Part shown: positions 7,373 through 14,378 of the stretch, in pieces
How positions within the stretch are numbered: the stretch's first letter is position 1
Layout: every line of letters starts with the position of its first letter
Assembly: GCA_937901085.1 (NCBI GenBank)
Contig: CALCHQ010000106.1
Span: forward strand, 1 to 32,179
Reading direction: 5' to 3'
Origin: an uncultured Verrucomicrobiales bacterium
GTDB lineage: Bacteria; Verrucomicrobiota; Verrucomicrobiia; Verrucomicrobiales; Akkermansiaceae
Length of the DNA stretch: 32,179 bases
The notes under the pieces: model-generated
Databases searched by the model: none
What the model saw: the letters and a program-made list of their open reading frames with translations, nothing else
What the model was told of the DNA's origin: nothing
Program-made: the position numbers and the translations under genes

Positions 7373-7903
7373 ATGGAGAAGGATACAGGCACTATCCTGC
7401 GCCAGCAGCCGCTGGGGGAACACGGCCTCATCATCACCTGGTGTACCGCAGAACACGGCATTGTCCGCACCGCAGCGCGCCTGGCCCGCAAGCCCGGCAG
7501 CGAATTGAGCGGCCAGGTGGATTTGTTTCACGAGTGCGAATTGCTGTACCGTCCGGCCACGCAAGGCGATTTGCATACCTTGTCGGCGGTGTCGCTGCTC
7601 TCGGCCCGTCTGGAGCTTCGCAGCAGTCTGCAAAAGCTCCAGCTGGCCAGTTATATGGCACGCATGCTGCTGGCTACGGTTGAGGGCGGCGTGGCCGAAG
7701 AAGCCTGGCACACGCTCATTTCCGGCGCTCTGAATTATGTAGCAGGCAGCACTCCGCGCCGCGCGGTGCTGCTTCATTTCGAGAAACGGCTGGCAGAACT
7801 GCACGGGCTGTTCAGCCCGGCTGAAGCACCGCACCATGCATTGCTGCGGCATTTCCAGCACCTGCCCGCCGGACGCGACGAGCTGCTGCGCTCCCTGCCC
7901 TGA
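7373..7903 (+). CDS. recO: DNA repair protein RecO, short form
   Basis: RecO helps RecR load RecA onto SSB-coated single-stranded DNA and anneals strands during RecF-pathway repair. The 176-residue product begins with the RecO OB-fold pattern (ILRQQPLGEHGLIITWCT, then ARKPGS and a strand ending ELLYRP) and continues with the helical domain. Typical RecO is about 240 residues, so the C-terminal part is shortened. There is no frameshift or other sign of decay, and the gene ends cleanly just before a terminator. It starts 3 bp after dxs and is the last gene of the run. Confidence 0.75.
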   Translation: MEKDTGTILRQQPLGEHGLIITWCTAEHGIVRTAARLARKPGSELSGQVDLFHECELLYRPATQGDLHTLSAVSLLSARLELRSSLQKLQLASYMARMLLATVEGGVAEEAWHTLISGALNYVAGSTPRRAVLLHFEKRLAELHGLFSPAEAPHHALLRHFQHLPAGRDELLRSLP

Positions 7904-7930
7904 TGCCTCCCCCATCAACTCACCCAAAAC

Positions 7931-7963
7931 AAAAAAAACTGCTGCGGAACGCAGCAGTTTTTT
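7931..7963. terminator. Bidirectional terminator between recO and rpsF
   Basis: A 9-bp stem (7938-7946 with 7950-7958) has a GAA loop, flanked by a run of A on the left and T on the right. It therefore terminates transcription from both converging sides. Confidence 0.88.
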
Positions 7964-8003
7964 GATGAAAAGGTGTATTGCGCCCGAATGGACGCCGCAA
8001 GCC

Positions 8004-8282
8004 TTACTTGGCGCGGTAGTACTGGTAGTGTACGCGCTCGTCGATGGCGAGAGCCTCGCGGGCAGTACGAATCACGCTGGGCTCAGCGTCGAACTGGAAC
8101 AGCATGTACTGACCGTGCGTCAGGTGGTTAGACTCATAAGCGAATTCACGACGACCCACATTCGTGGTGCCGGTCACCTTGGCGCCTGCGGCCTCAAGCT
8201 TCTCCGTCATAGCGGCGGTCAGCTCATCGAGGGTGGCAGAACCCTTCATGTTCAGAACGATCAGTGCTTCGTACTTTCTCAT
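8004..8282 (-). CDS. rpsF: 30S ribosomal protein S6
   Basis: S6 binds S18 and 16S rRNA in the platform of the small subunit. The 92-residue protein starts MRKYEALIVLNMKG and contains the family patterns VGRREFAYESNHLTHGQY and IDERVHYQYYRAK. In many bacteria rpsF is followed by ssb and rpsR; here neither is present and a terminator lies directly downstream, so S6 is expressed apart from S18. kdsD lies upstream in the same direction with a 123-bp gap. I could not make out a convincing promoter or S6-binding leader in that gap. Confidence 0.95.
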   Translation of the reverse strand: MRKYEALIVLNMKGSATLDELTAAMTEKLEAAGAKVTGTTNVGRREFAYESNHLTHGQYMLFQFDAEPSVIRTAREALAIDERVHYQYYRAK

Positions 8283-8357
8283 AGCTTTTTTTAATGTAAG
8301 ATCTCTTGCTTTCGCAAATGCGGTGGCAGATGATGCACCTTTTCTGCAAAGAAATCA

Positions 8358-8379
8358 AGCCTAAAGTGTGTTTAAGGCT
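8358..8379 (-). terminator. Weak terminator-like hairpin after kdsD
   Basis: AGCCTAAA (8358-8365) pairs with TTTAAGGCT (8371-8379) with one bulged base. On the minus strand a moderately T-rich stretch follows. It sits 27 bp past the kdsD stop. A role in an rpsF leader cannot be excluded. Confidence 0.4.
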
Positions 8380-8405
8380 AAAATTTCTGCATTCAGTGCC
8401 TTAAA

Positions 8406-9374
8406 TCAGATGAGTTTGAGGCGTACGAGGTCCTGAGTATCGATGAGGCCCACGGGTTTGTTGTCGGCATCAAGCACAACCAGGTCGTCGATACGGCGGT
8501 CGCGCAGCGTCTTGACTGCCACGATGGCCAGCTTGTCGGCTTCCACATAGACCGGGTTCTGGGTCATGATGTCGCGCACGGGCTTGGTGCCGCAGGCCGG
8601 GTCCTTCTGGTAAGCGCGGGCAAAGTCGCCATGGGTGAATACACCAGCCAGCGAGCCGTCCTCGTGTACCAGGATGCAGGCACCCACGCGGGCGGTGGAC
8701 ATGGCAATGATGCAGTCCATGATGGAGGAGGATTCGGGCAACTTGGCAAACTCAGTACGCATGATGTCACCAATACGGGTGAGCAGCGCGCGCCCCAGCG
8801 AACCACCGGGATGGCTGCGGGCAAAGTCTTCCTTGGTGAAGTTCTGGGCTTCCAGCAGCGCCATAGCCAGGGCATCGCCCATGACGAGCATGGCGGTAGA
8901 GGAGGAAGTGGGAGCAAGGTTCAGGGGGTCGGCTTCGCGCTCCACATGGGTGTTGAGTACCACGTCGGAAAGCTGGGCAAGCGTGGAACCGGGCTTGCCG
9001 GTCATGCCGATGATGGAGATATCGAAACGCTTCAGGAAGGGCATGAGCGTAAGCAACTCGGCCGTTTCGCCGGAGTAGGACATAGCGATGCAGGCGTCGC
9101 CGTCCTGTACGATGCCGAGGTCGCCATGCAGGGCATTCATGGTGTCCAGCACAACGGAGGGGGCGCCGGTGGAAGTGAGGGTAGCGGCAATCTTGTCGCC
9201 GATGAGACCGCTCTTACCCACGCCCACGATGATGATTTTGTGGCCGGAGTTGATGGCCTTACGCATAGCCTCTACTGCTTCATCGAAAGAATTGTCCAGC
9301 TCGTCGCAAATGACTTTGAGCGCATCAATTTCATCTTCGAATACCTTTTTACCGCGAATGATGTGGCTGATCAT
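8406..9374 (-). CDS. kdsD: D-arabinose 5-phosphate isomerase (KdsD/KpsF family)
   Basis: This enzyme interconverts ribulose 5-phosphate and arabinose 5-phosphate, the first step toward Kdo of lipopolysaccharide. The 322-residue protein has an N-terminal SIS sugar-isomerase domain (about 30-165: IIVGVGKSGLIGDKIAATL, SYSGETAELL) and the family linker HPGGSLGRALL. Two CBS domains follow (about 200-322: IMRTEF, VFTHGDFAR, IMTQNP, GLIDTQDLVRL). Length and domain order are typical. It has its own promoter at 9404-9432 with a leader of about 23 nt. No kdsA, kdsB or kdsC is in the window. Confidence 0.93.
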   Translation of the reverse strand: MISHIIRGKKVFEDEIDALKVICDELDNSFDEAVEAMRKAINSGHKIIIVGVGKSGLIGDKIAATLTSTGAPSVVLDTMNALHGDLGIVQDGDACIAMSYSGETAELLTLMPFLKRFDISIIGMTGKPGSTLAQLSDVVLNTHVEREADPLNLAPTSSSTAMLVMGDALAMALLEAQNFTKEDFARSHPGGSLGRALLTRIGDIMRTEFAKLPESSSIMDCIIAMSTARVGACILVHEDGSLAGVFTHGDFARAYQKDPACGTKPVRDIMTQNPVYVEADKLAIVAVKTLRDRRIDDLVVLDADNKPVGLIDTQDLVRLKLI

Positions 9375-9403
9375 AGTTGTTCAAAAACCGTTTTAGTGAT
9401 GGC

Positions 9404-9432
9404 ATTCTACCATACGACGCAGGCTACTGCAA
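9404..9432 (-). promoter_or_regulatory. Promoter of kdsD
   Basis: TTGCAG (9432-9427), 17-bp spacer, TAGAAT (9409-9404), with TGG just before the -10 (extended -10). Predicted start is near 9397. Confidence 0.65.
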
Positions 9433-9438
9433 TAAAAA

Positions 9439-9465
9439 ACCGCCGTGGAATGCCTCCACGGCGGT
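9439..9465 (-). terminator. Terminator of efp
   Basis: An 11-bp perfect stem (9439-9449 with 9455-9465) has a 5-nt loop. On the minus strand it is followed by a run of T. It lies 28 bp past the efp stop and just before the kdsD promoter. Confidence 0.85.
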
Positions 9466-9492
9466 AGAAAAGAGTTATTTACCTGCAAGGTA

Positions 9493-10062
9493 TCAGTTAT
9501 TCACACGACCCAGGTAGGTACCATCTTCCGTCTTGACGGAGATACGCTGACCAGCGGTGATGAACAGGGGCACCTGCACCACGAGGCCCGTGGTCATGGT
9601 GGCGCTCTTGTACACGTTGTTGGCGGAGTTGCCCTTCACGCCCTCAGGAGCTTCGGCCACTTCCATCGTGATGGCAGCGGGGAGTTCGATGGAGCATACG
9701 ATTTCATCGGTGAAGAGCAGCACATACACACCACCTTCGATAAGGTAGTCCTTGACCGGTTCCACAATATCCTCGCCCACGCACACGTCTTCGTAGGTCT
9801 CGGTGTTGAGGAAGTGGTAGCCCATGCCGTCCACGTAGGAGAATTCCATCTCCTCGCGGCTGAGCATCACGCCCTCAAGGAAGTCGTTGGAGGTAAGGCG
9901 CAGATTGTAGTCCTTGCCGGAAGCGATGCTGCGGATGGTCATCTGCACATAGGAGGCCATGCGGGGGGGAGTCTTGAGCTGGCTCTCACGCACAACGCAG
10001 ATATCGCCGTTGTAGTTCACGGCGTGACCTTTGCGGAGCTGAATAACGGGAACTTTTGCCAT
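9493..10062 (-). CDS. efp: Elongation factor P
   Basis: EF-P enters the ribosomal E site and helps peptide-bond formation at polyproline stretches. The 189-residue protein shows the three-barrel EF-P pattern, from VIQLRKGHAV at the start to ISVKTEDGTYLGRVNN at the end. The tip of domain I, where many EF-Ps carry PGKGQA with a modified Lys34, reads KTPPRMAS here, with Arg34 at that position. Arg at the tip is known from EarP-rhamnosylated EF-Ps, but the surrounding loop differs and no earP or other modification gene is nearby, so the modification state is open. The gene has its own strong promoter with almost no leader and a terminator. Confidence 0.93.
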   Translation of the reverse strand: MAKVPVIQLRKGHAVNYNGDICVVRESQLKTPPRMASYVQMTIRSIASGKDYNLRLTSNDFLEGVMLSREEMEFSYVDGMGYHFLNTETYEDVCVGEDIVEPVKDYLIEGGVYVLLFTDEIVCSIELPAAITMEVAEAPEGVKGNSANNVYKSATMTTGLVVQVPLFITAGQRISVKTEDGTYLGRVNN

Positions 10063-10071
10063 AACGCGCGG

Positions 10072-10100
10072 AGAGTAGCAGAGGACTCCCTCATAGTCAA
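10072..10100 (-). promoter_or_regulatory. Promoter of efp, near-leaderless
   Basis: TTGACT (10100-10095), 17-bp spacer, TACTCT (10077-10072). Predicted start is near 10065, about 3 nt before the ATG at 10062. Confidence 0.7.
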
Positions 10101-10130
10101 GCTTTTTCTCTTGCCGAGCCCCGTTGATTC

Positions 10131-10169
10131 AAAAAAAAAGACGGCGCCAGCGGATACCGGCGCCGTCTT
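10131..10169 (-). terminator. Terminator of the autotransporter gene
   Basis: An 11-bp perfect stem (10138-10148 with 10159-10169) has a 10-nt loop. On the minus strand it is followed by a run of at least seven T. It lies 12 bp past the stop codon. Confidence 0.9.
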
Positions 10170-10181
10170 GTCGGCGTATCA

Positions 10182-12833
10182 TCAGAAAGCCACGCGCATA
10201 CCGACCTGCGCATCGAAGCTGTGTGAATCGCCGCGGATGATGCCTTCCGCCGTGCCGAAGATCGAGACGCTGTTGCTCACCGGCACCTCCAGTCCGGCGC
10301 CCAGTTCCCAGCCCCAGCGGTCGCGCTGGGCGCATTCCTGGCGGTAATCATAGCCCTCGAAACGCATCTTCACCGCCGGGTTCACATCACCCACGGAGCC
10401 AATGGCCCCGGTCTGCACGGTGAACATACCCGCGGGGGCATTCCACAGGGGAGTCAGCGCCACGTTGTAGCGCACGCCCAGAAGCACATCGGTAGCCCAG
10501 GCATCCTGTCTGCGCACGGTGAGCGCGCCGTCGCGGAAGCTGTCGAGCTTGTTCCAGGAGCTGTCCACCGCTCCGAATAACTGCATGGTGGAGCTTTCGG
10601 TCTTCAGCACATCGCAGGCTACTTCCTGCATGAAGTTAATGGCATAGCCATCGGCATCCATGGATTTCCGGCCATGCTTCATGTGGTGGGTATGCAGCCC
10701 CATGCCCAGCGAGGTGACAAAGCTCCAGCGGTCCATGCCGTACATGCTGTACACATCGAAGCGGGTATTATCCTCGTGGCGGCGGCGGGCGTAGTCTGTG
10801 CCCAGGCTGGTGTGTCCGTACGAAACGGCCACGCCCATGGTGGCATCCTTACTGGCCATATATTCCAGCAGCATCATGGCGCCGGCCTCGGTGCGGTTGT
10901 ACCCCGCGCCATGGTAATCGGCATCCACCTTGTTGTTATCGTAAAAGCCCTGAACCCCCACACGCCAGCGGCGCATATCGGTAATCGTACCAGGCGCAGA
11001 AAGTTCACGGCCCTTGCTATCCAGACAGCCAGGCACATGCATAGAGAAAGCCCCCAGCGAGGCTCCCTTGCCCATGCTGGAGCGCAGGCGGCGCAGGTGC
11101 GCCATGTTACCGTCCAGCTGGCTGCTCATGGCTGTGGCAAATTCATGCCCGCTCATGGCATCAATCTGCGCTTTCACCGCGGCTTCATCGCGCGAGTTCA
11201 CCAGCGCCGAGACAGCTTCCGGGGCAGTTCCATCGGCCACCATGGCCTGCAGCACGGAATAGAACCGGCGCTGGTTGTTGTTCAGCGAAAGCGTGGCGGC
11301 ATTCAGCTCCCGGATAACCAGGGTGCCGTTTTCCAGATTCCAAAGATTCGAGGAAACGGTCTCGCCATTCAGGGTGATGGCTACATCCCCCACGTTTTCC
11401 ACCTCATCAAAGCCGAACACGGCTATGAGGCCGGAATCATCAGCCGCGTTGGTCACGTTCACGGTAGAGCCCGCCGCCAGTGTCAGGCTCTTTCCCGTCA
11501 CCCCGGAATCTTTGCTTCCCTCCATGTCAATGTTAAGCGTGCCGCCCAACACGTAGAGGGATTCCACATCTTCCATCACGCCCGCACTGGTATTCAGCGT
11601 ACCGTTCAATTCCACGGTCACAGAAGTACCCTCCGCGGCATTCGTCAGGGATTCTATGGTGGCGCTGCCGTTATTCACGTTCACCTCCGTAAAATCAGCC
11701 AGGCGCACAGCGCCGTTGTAAGCCTCATCTGCCGTACCGAAATCAATGCTCTTCGATCCGGCAACCGCGCCGGGAGTAACTGCCGCCGCATTATTGGAAC
11801 CGCCGTGAAGCGCGCCCGTCACGGTGGCGGAATCCCCCGTCATGACAATGGAGGTGCTGCCGCCCACCTGGTCATTCATACCAGCGGCATAGACATCGCC
11901 GTTAATCACACCGCCGGAAATTTGGATGCGGGTATCGTTGGTCACGGTTGCAGCGGACTCATCATACGAACCACCGCCGTAGACATTGCCGGTGATTTCA
12001 CCGCCGGATATGCTGATTTCTGTGGAATCCACAGTAGCCTGGCGGCCCCCCGCATACACATCTCCCAGAATGGCGGCATCGCCGGTGATATTGATACTCA
12101 CCTTGCCATCCACCCCATCGAACGAGCCACCCGCACCACGGATGGCATCCTGCTGCCCGGCCTGGCCGACCGTGCCGCCCGAAATGCTGATGGTCACCCC
12201 ATCTGCCCCGATATTATGCGATGCCCCGGCTGCGCCCTCACTGGTGGTATTTCCACCGCGGATCTGCCCCACGGAACCGCCGGTCATATTGATTTCCACC
12301 CCCTGCACCTGTGCGGGCGTGTAGCCCGGGCGGGCGTTGGTGGAATCCGTCATGTTGGCACCGCCCACCAGGGTCCCGACCGTACCGCCGGAAATATTGA
12401 AGGTGATATGGCCACTCGTGACATCGGAATACAGGTATGTACCCAGGAGGCTGCCTACATTGCCACCACTCATATCAATGACAATATCCCGGGTGTCGGC
12501 CACACCATCGAGATACGGAACCTCATCCACCCCGGAATTCACAAAGGGAACGGAGTACGGCCCCGCCACATACGCCGCATCAGTGGCGGCGGTAATGGTG
12601 GTATTGATATCAAACACGGCCTGTGCGCCAGTACCTCTCACCAGCGTGGCCTGGCGAGTCACCCCGGTTTCATCCGGGGGCATCTGGTATCCGCCCACTA
12701 ATTCACGGCGGGTACCATCCAGATACGCCTGCTTATCACTTGTATCGTCTGCCTTACTACTCATCGTGCCGGCCACCACCACAAAGGCGGCTGTGCTCAG
12801 CAGAGCCAGAATTCGTTTATTCCTAATCTTCAT
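10182..12833 (-). CDS. Autotransporter (type Va) with beta-helical repeat passenger
   Basis: A secreted or surface protein of 883 residues. A signal peptide covers about residues 1-28 (positive MKIRNKR, hydrophobic core, SKA before DD). The passenger (about 30-530) carries at least eight variants of a repeat such as ISGGTVG, NMTGGSVG and SISGGEITGNVYGGG, which suits a right-handed beta-helix. A helical linker (about 545-600, QRRFYSVLQAMVADG) leads into a C-terminal beta-barrel with alternating aromatic and polar residues. It ends GMRVAF with the terminal Phe recognised by the BAM machinery. I see no protease motif, so adhesin or scaffold is likelier than enzyme. It is a single-gene unit: promoter at 12876-12903, leader hairpin at 12844-12863, terminator at 10131-10169. 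Confidence 0.85.
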   Translation of the reverse strand: MKIRNKRILALLSTAAFVVVAGTMSSKADDTSDKQAYLDGTRRELVGGYQMPPDETGVTRQATLVRGTGAQAVFDINTTITAATDAAYVAGPYSVPFVNSGVDEVPYLDGVADTRDIVIDMSGGNVGSLLGTYLYSDVTSGHITFNISGGTVGTLVGGANMTDSTNARPGYTPAQVQGVEINMTGGSVGQIRGGNTTSEGAAGASHNIGADGVTISISGGTVGQAGQQDAIRGAGGSFDGVDGKVSINITGDAAILGDVYAGGRQATVDSTEISISGGEITGNVYGGGSYDESAATVTNDTRIQISGGVINGDVYAAGMNDQVGGSTSIVMTGDSATVTGALHGGSNNAAAVTPGAVAGSKSIDFGTADEAYNGAVRLADFTEVNVNNGSATIESLTNAAEGTSVTVELNGTLNTSAGVMEDVESLYVLGGTLNIDMEGSKDSGVTGKSLTLAAGSTVNVTNAADDSGLIAVFGFDEVENVGDVAITLNGETVSSNLWNLENGTLVIRELNAATLSLNNNQRRFYSVLQAMVADGTAPEAVSALVNSRDEAAVKAQIDAMSGHEFATAMSSQLDGNMAHLRRLRSSMGKGASLGAFSMHVPGCLDSKGRELSAPGTITDMRRWRVGVQGFYDNNKVDADYHGAGYNRTEAGAMMLLEYMASKDATMGVAVSYGHTSLGTDYARRRHEDNTRFDVYSMYGMDRWSFVTSLGMGLHTHHMKHGRKSMDADGYAINFMQEVACDVLKTESSTMQLFGAVDSSWNKLDSFRDGALTVRRQDAWATDVLLGVRYNVALTPLWNAPAGMFTVQTGAIGSVGDVNPAVKMRFEGYDYRQECAQRDRWGWELGAGLEVPVSNSVSIFGTAEGIIRGDSHSFDAQVGMRVAF

Positions 12834-12843
12834 AGTTACACAG

Positions 12844-12863
12844 GGCTGTTCATCTGCACAGCC
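12844..12863 (-). promoter_or_regulatory. Hairpin in the autotransporter mRNA leader
   Basis: GGCTGT (12844-12849) and ACAGCC (12858-12863) pair over an 8-nt loop. The hairpin fills most of the predicted 36-nt leader and ends 10 nt before the ATG at 12833, so it could affect ribosome access. Confidence 0.45.
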
Positions 12864-12875
12864 GCTGCGCCAGAA

Positions 12876-12903
12876 ATTATCGCAGTTAGCCCCGTGACAT
12901 CAA
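12876..12903 (-). promoter_or_regulatory. Promoter of the autotransporter gene
   Basis: TTGATG (12903-12898), 16-bp spacer, GATAAT (12881-12876). Predicted start is near 12869. Confidence 0.6.
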
Positions 12904-12963
12904 GGAGTTAGAATATACATTAGCATCCACTCGTCAGGCGGAAAAGAAAACAGGAAGCGCCTT

Positions 12964-13439
12964 TCAGCCCTTCACGAAATAGCGCACCATGATGAAATTC
13001 AACGGCACCACGATGACGTAGATGGGCAGCGGCAGCAGCGATTCCGGGCGCCCCAGCACCGGCAGCCAGTCCACCAGCCATGGGGTCAGCCAGATGAGCA
13101 GCATGCTCAACGCATCCCCTGCCTCCACCGCACGGAAAAAGTTCAGCAATATCAGATGCATGAACGCATTAACCAGATGCGACAGGGCAAAACCAAGCCC
13201 CTTGCACACGCTTCCCTGCGTCTTGAAGGTCCAGCGAAGCGTGGCAACATAATTAGCAATGAAACTCACCACATACCCCACGGCGTAAGTGGCAGTGATG
13301 CCCCAGGCATCCGTCTCTTTCAGTTTCAACCACCAGTTAAGCAGCAGGTACACACCCAGATGCACCAGGGTAGTCCCCACACCCACCACAAAAAGCGGGC
13401 AAACTCTCCCCCGGTCTGTTTCGCAGCAGTAGTCGACAT
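12964..13439 (-). CDS. GtrA-family membrane protein, reading frame broken by a -1 shift
   Basis: GtrA-type proteins are small four-helix membrane proteins linked to flipping of polyprenyl-phosphate sugars for cell-surface glycans. The ATG at 13439-13437 overlaps the stop of the preceding gene (TGATG), the normal sign of coupling, and begins MSTTAAKQTGGEFARF. At a run of five A on the plus strand (13390-13394) the frame breaks: one more base would continue as VVGVGTTLVHLGVYLLLN, the first membrane helix, and run to the stop at 12964 (about 158 residues, four hydrophobic segments). As given, the ATG frame ends at 13326. The break may be a real mutation, a homopolymer sequencing error, or bypassed by a GTG restart at the first helix. 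Confidence 0.65.
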
Positions 13440-14233
13440 CACAGCAGTCCCGGTGCAAAGTAGAATTTCAGCAGTTCCATCTGGTCTTCCTTGGTCAGCA
13501 GATAGCCATCCTTCGGGTCCAGCCACTGGAAGGAATGAATCGACTTACGGTCAGAACCACGAGGGTCAGTCTGCTCAGGAGCACGCAGGCGACTGTCCAG
13601 GGCAGGGTTAAGCAGGTTCACCAGCTCAGTGGTGGTCAGCGGCGGCATGGCAGGAATAATCGCCGGAATCCCCAGCGGAATGCAGCGGTCCACATCGCCC
13701 ATGATACGCTGCGGCAAGTATAGCTGGTGGTATTCCAGCGGAGCAAAGGGAAGCGGCTTTTCAGATGAATCCGGATTCAGCAACGCAGCCATCAGCGGGT
13801 TGAAAGCGGGGTCTGTGCTGGCAATCTCGGGGAGATGCACGTTGAGCACGCGGCCATACTGGCGGTTCAACTCGCGGTACAGGTTGATGCGGTTCTGTAC
13901 ATAGGGGTCATCGCTGCTCTCCAGCGCCGGGGTATTCTCATCGGCCGTTTCAGGCAGCATATCGCAGGTGGTCACAAATACCGTCAGCTCCGGCTTGATG
14001 TCGGCCAGGTGGTTGATGAGGTAATTCGTGGCGCGAGTATCGGCCTCCACATCCGCCCGGACGGCAGCCGGGCCATTGGCAACGGCATTATCCAGATACA
14101 CCATCATGCCGAACGAACGGCCAAAGGTGAGCTTGAAATTATCCTTGTCTATCAGATAATCAAAGAAGCGACGTTTCGTCCAATACTTGCCGAAAACCGT
14201 GCTTGCACCCAGGAATGCAGTTTCGTGTGCCAT
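13439..14233 (-). CDS. Degenerate NAD-dependent epimerase/dehydratase-like protein
   Basis: The 264-residue product is only loosely recognisable. It starts MAHETAFLGASTVFGKYW, where GASTVFG sits in the place of the Rossmann motif (usually G-x-x-G-x-x-G, so the middle Gly is missing). Near residue 195 it has YLPQRIMGDVDRCIPLGIPAII followed by MPPLTTTELVNLL, a pattern I associate with extended SDR sugar-nucleotide epimerases. Activity may be lost or changed. I moved the start from the upstream ATG at 14260 to 14233 because the -10 box (14264-14259) covers that ATG. The next gene, a GtrA-type flippase, overlaps its stop codon, which points to a shared role in surface-glycan assembly. Family call is tentative. 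Confidence 0.45.
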   Translation of the reverse strand: MAHETAFLGASTVFGKYWTKRRFFDYLIDKDNFKLTFGRSFGMMVYLDNAVANGPAAVRADVEADTRATNYLINHLADIKPELTVFVTTCDMLPETADENTPALESSDDPYVQNRINLYRELNRQYGRVLNVHLPEIASTDPAFNPLMAALLNPDSSEKPLPFAPLEYHQLYLPQRIMGDVDRCIPLGIPAIIPAMPPLTTTELVNLLNPALDSRLRAPEQTDPRGSDRKSIHSFQWLDPKDGYLLTKEDQMELLKFYFAPGLL

Positions 14234-14258
14234 GAGAGTCTTATTGCTACGCTCACTC

Positions 14259-14287
14259 ATTCTAACTCATTTTTGCCCCCATGGCAA
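14259..14287 (-). promoter_or_regulatory. Promoter of the epimerase-like / gtrA pair
   Basis: TTGCCA (14287-14282), 17-bp spacer, TAGAAT (14264-14259). Predicted start near 14252 gives a 19-nt leader to the ATG at 14233 and rules out the ATG at 14260. Confidence 0.65.
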
Positions 14288-14326
14288 GCAGGAAAGCGCA
14301 GCGCATGAGCATCCTGCACAAACAAA

Positions 14327-14356
14327 TGCCCCGCCCGGCATCAACCGGGAGGGGCA
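14327..14356 (-). terminator. Terminator-like hairpin after glnN
   Basis: TGCCCC (14327-14332) pairs with GGGGCA (14351-14356), with inner pairs CCCGG/CCGGG. On the minus strand the following bases are only moderately T-rich. It lies 22 bp past the glnN stop. Confidence 0.6.
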
Positions 14357-14378
14357 GCATGAATTTTCTGCTTCGGCC

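Noticed and set aside
10674..12701. 675-residue open frame on the plus strand opposite the autotransporter
   Set aside because: His/Gly/Arg-rich shadow of the repeat region; the minus-strand gene has signal peptide, barrel, promoter and terminator.
13383..13399. Programmed -1 frameshift in the GtrA gene
   Set aside because: The local sequence C-TTT-TTG is not a good X-XXY-YYZ slippery heptamer and I see no clear downstream stimulating structure; mutation or sequencing error is likelier.
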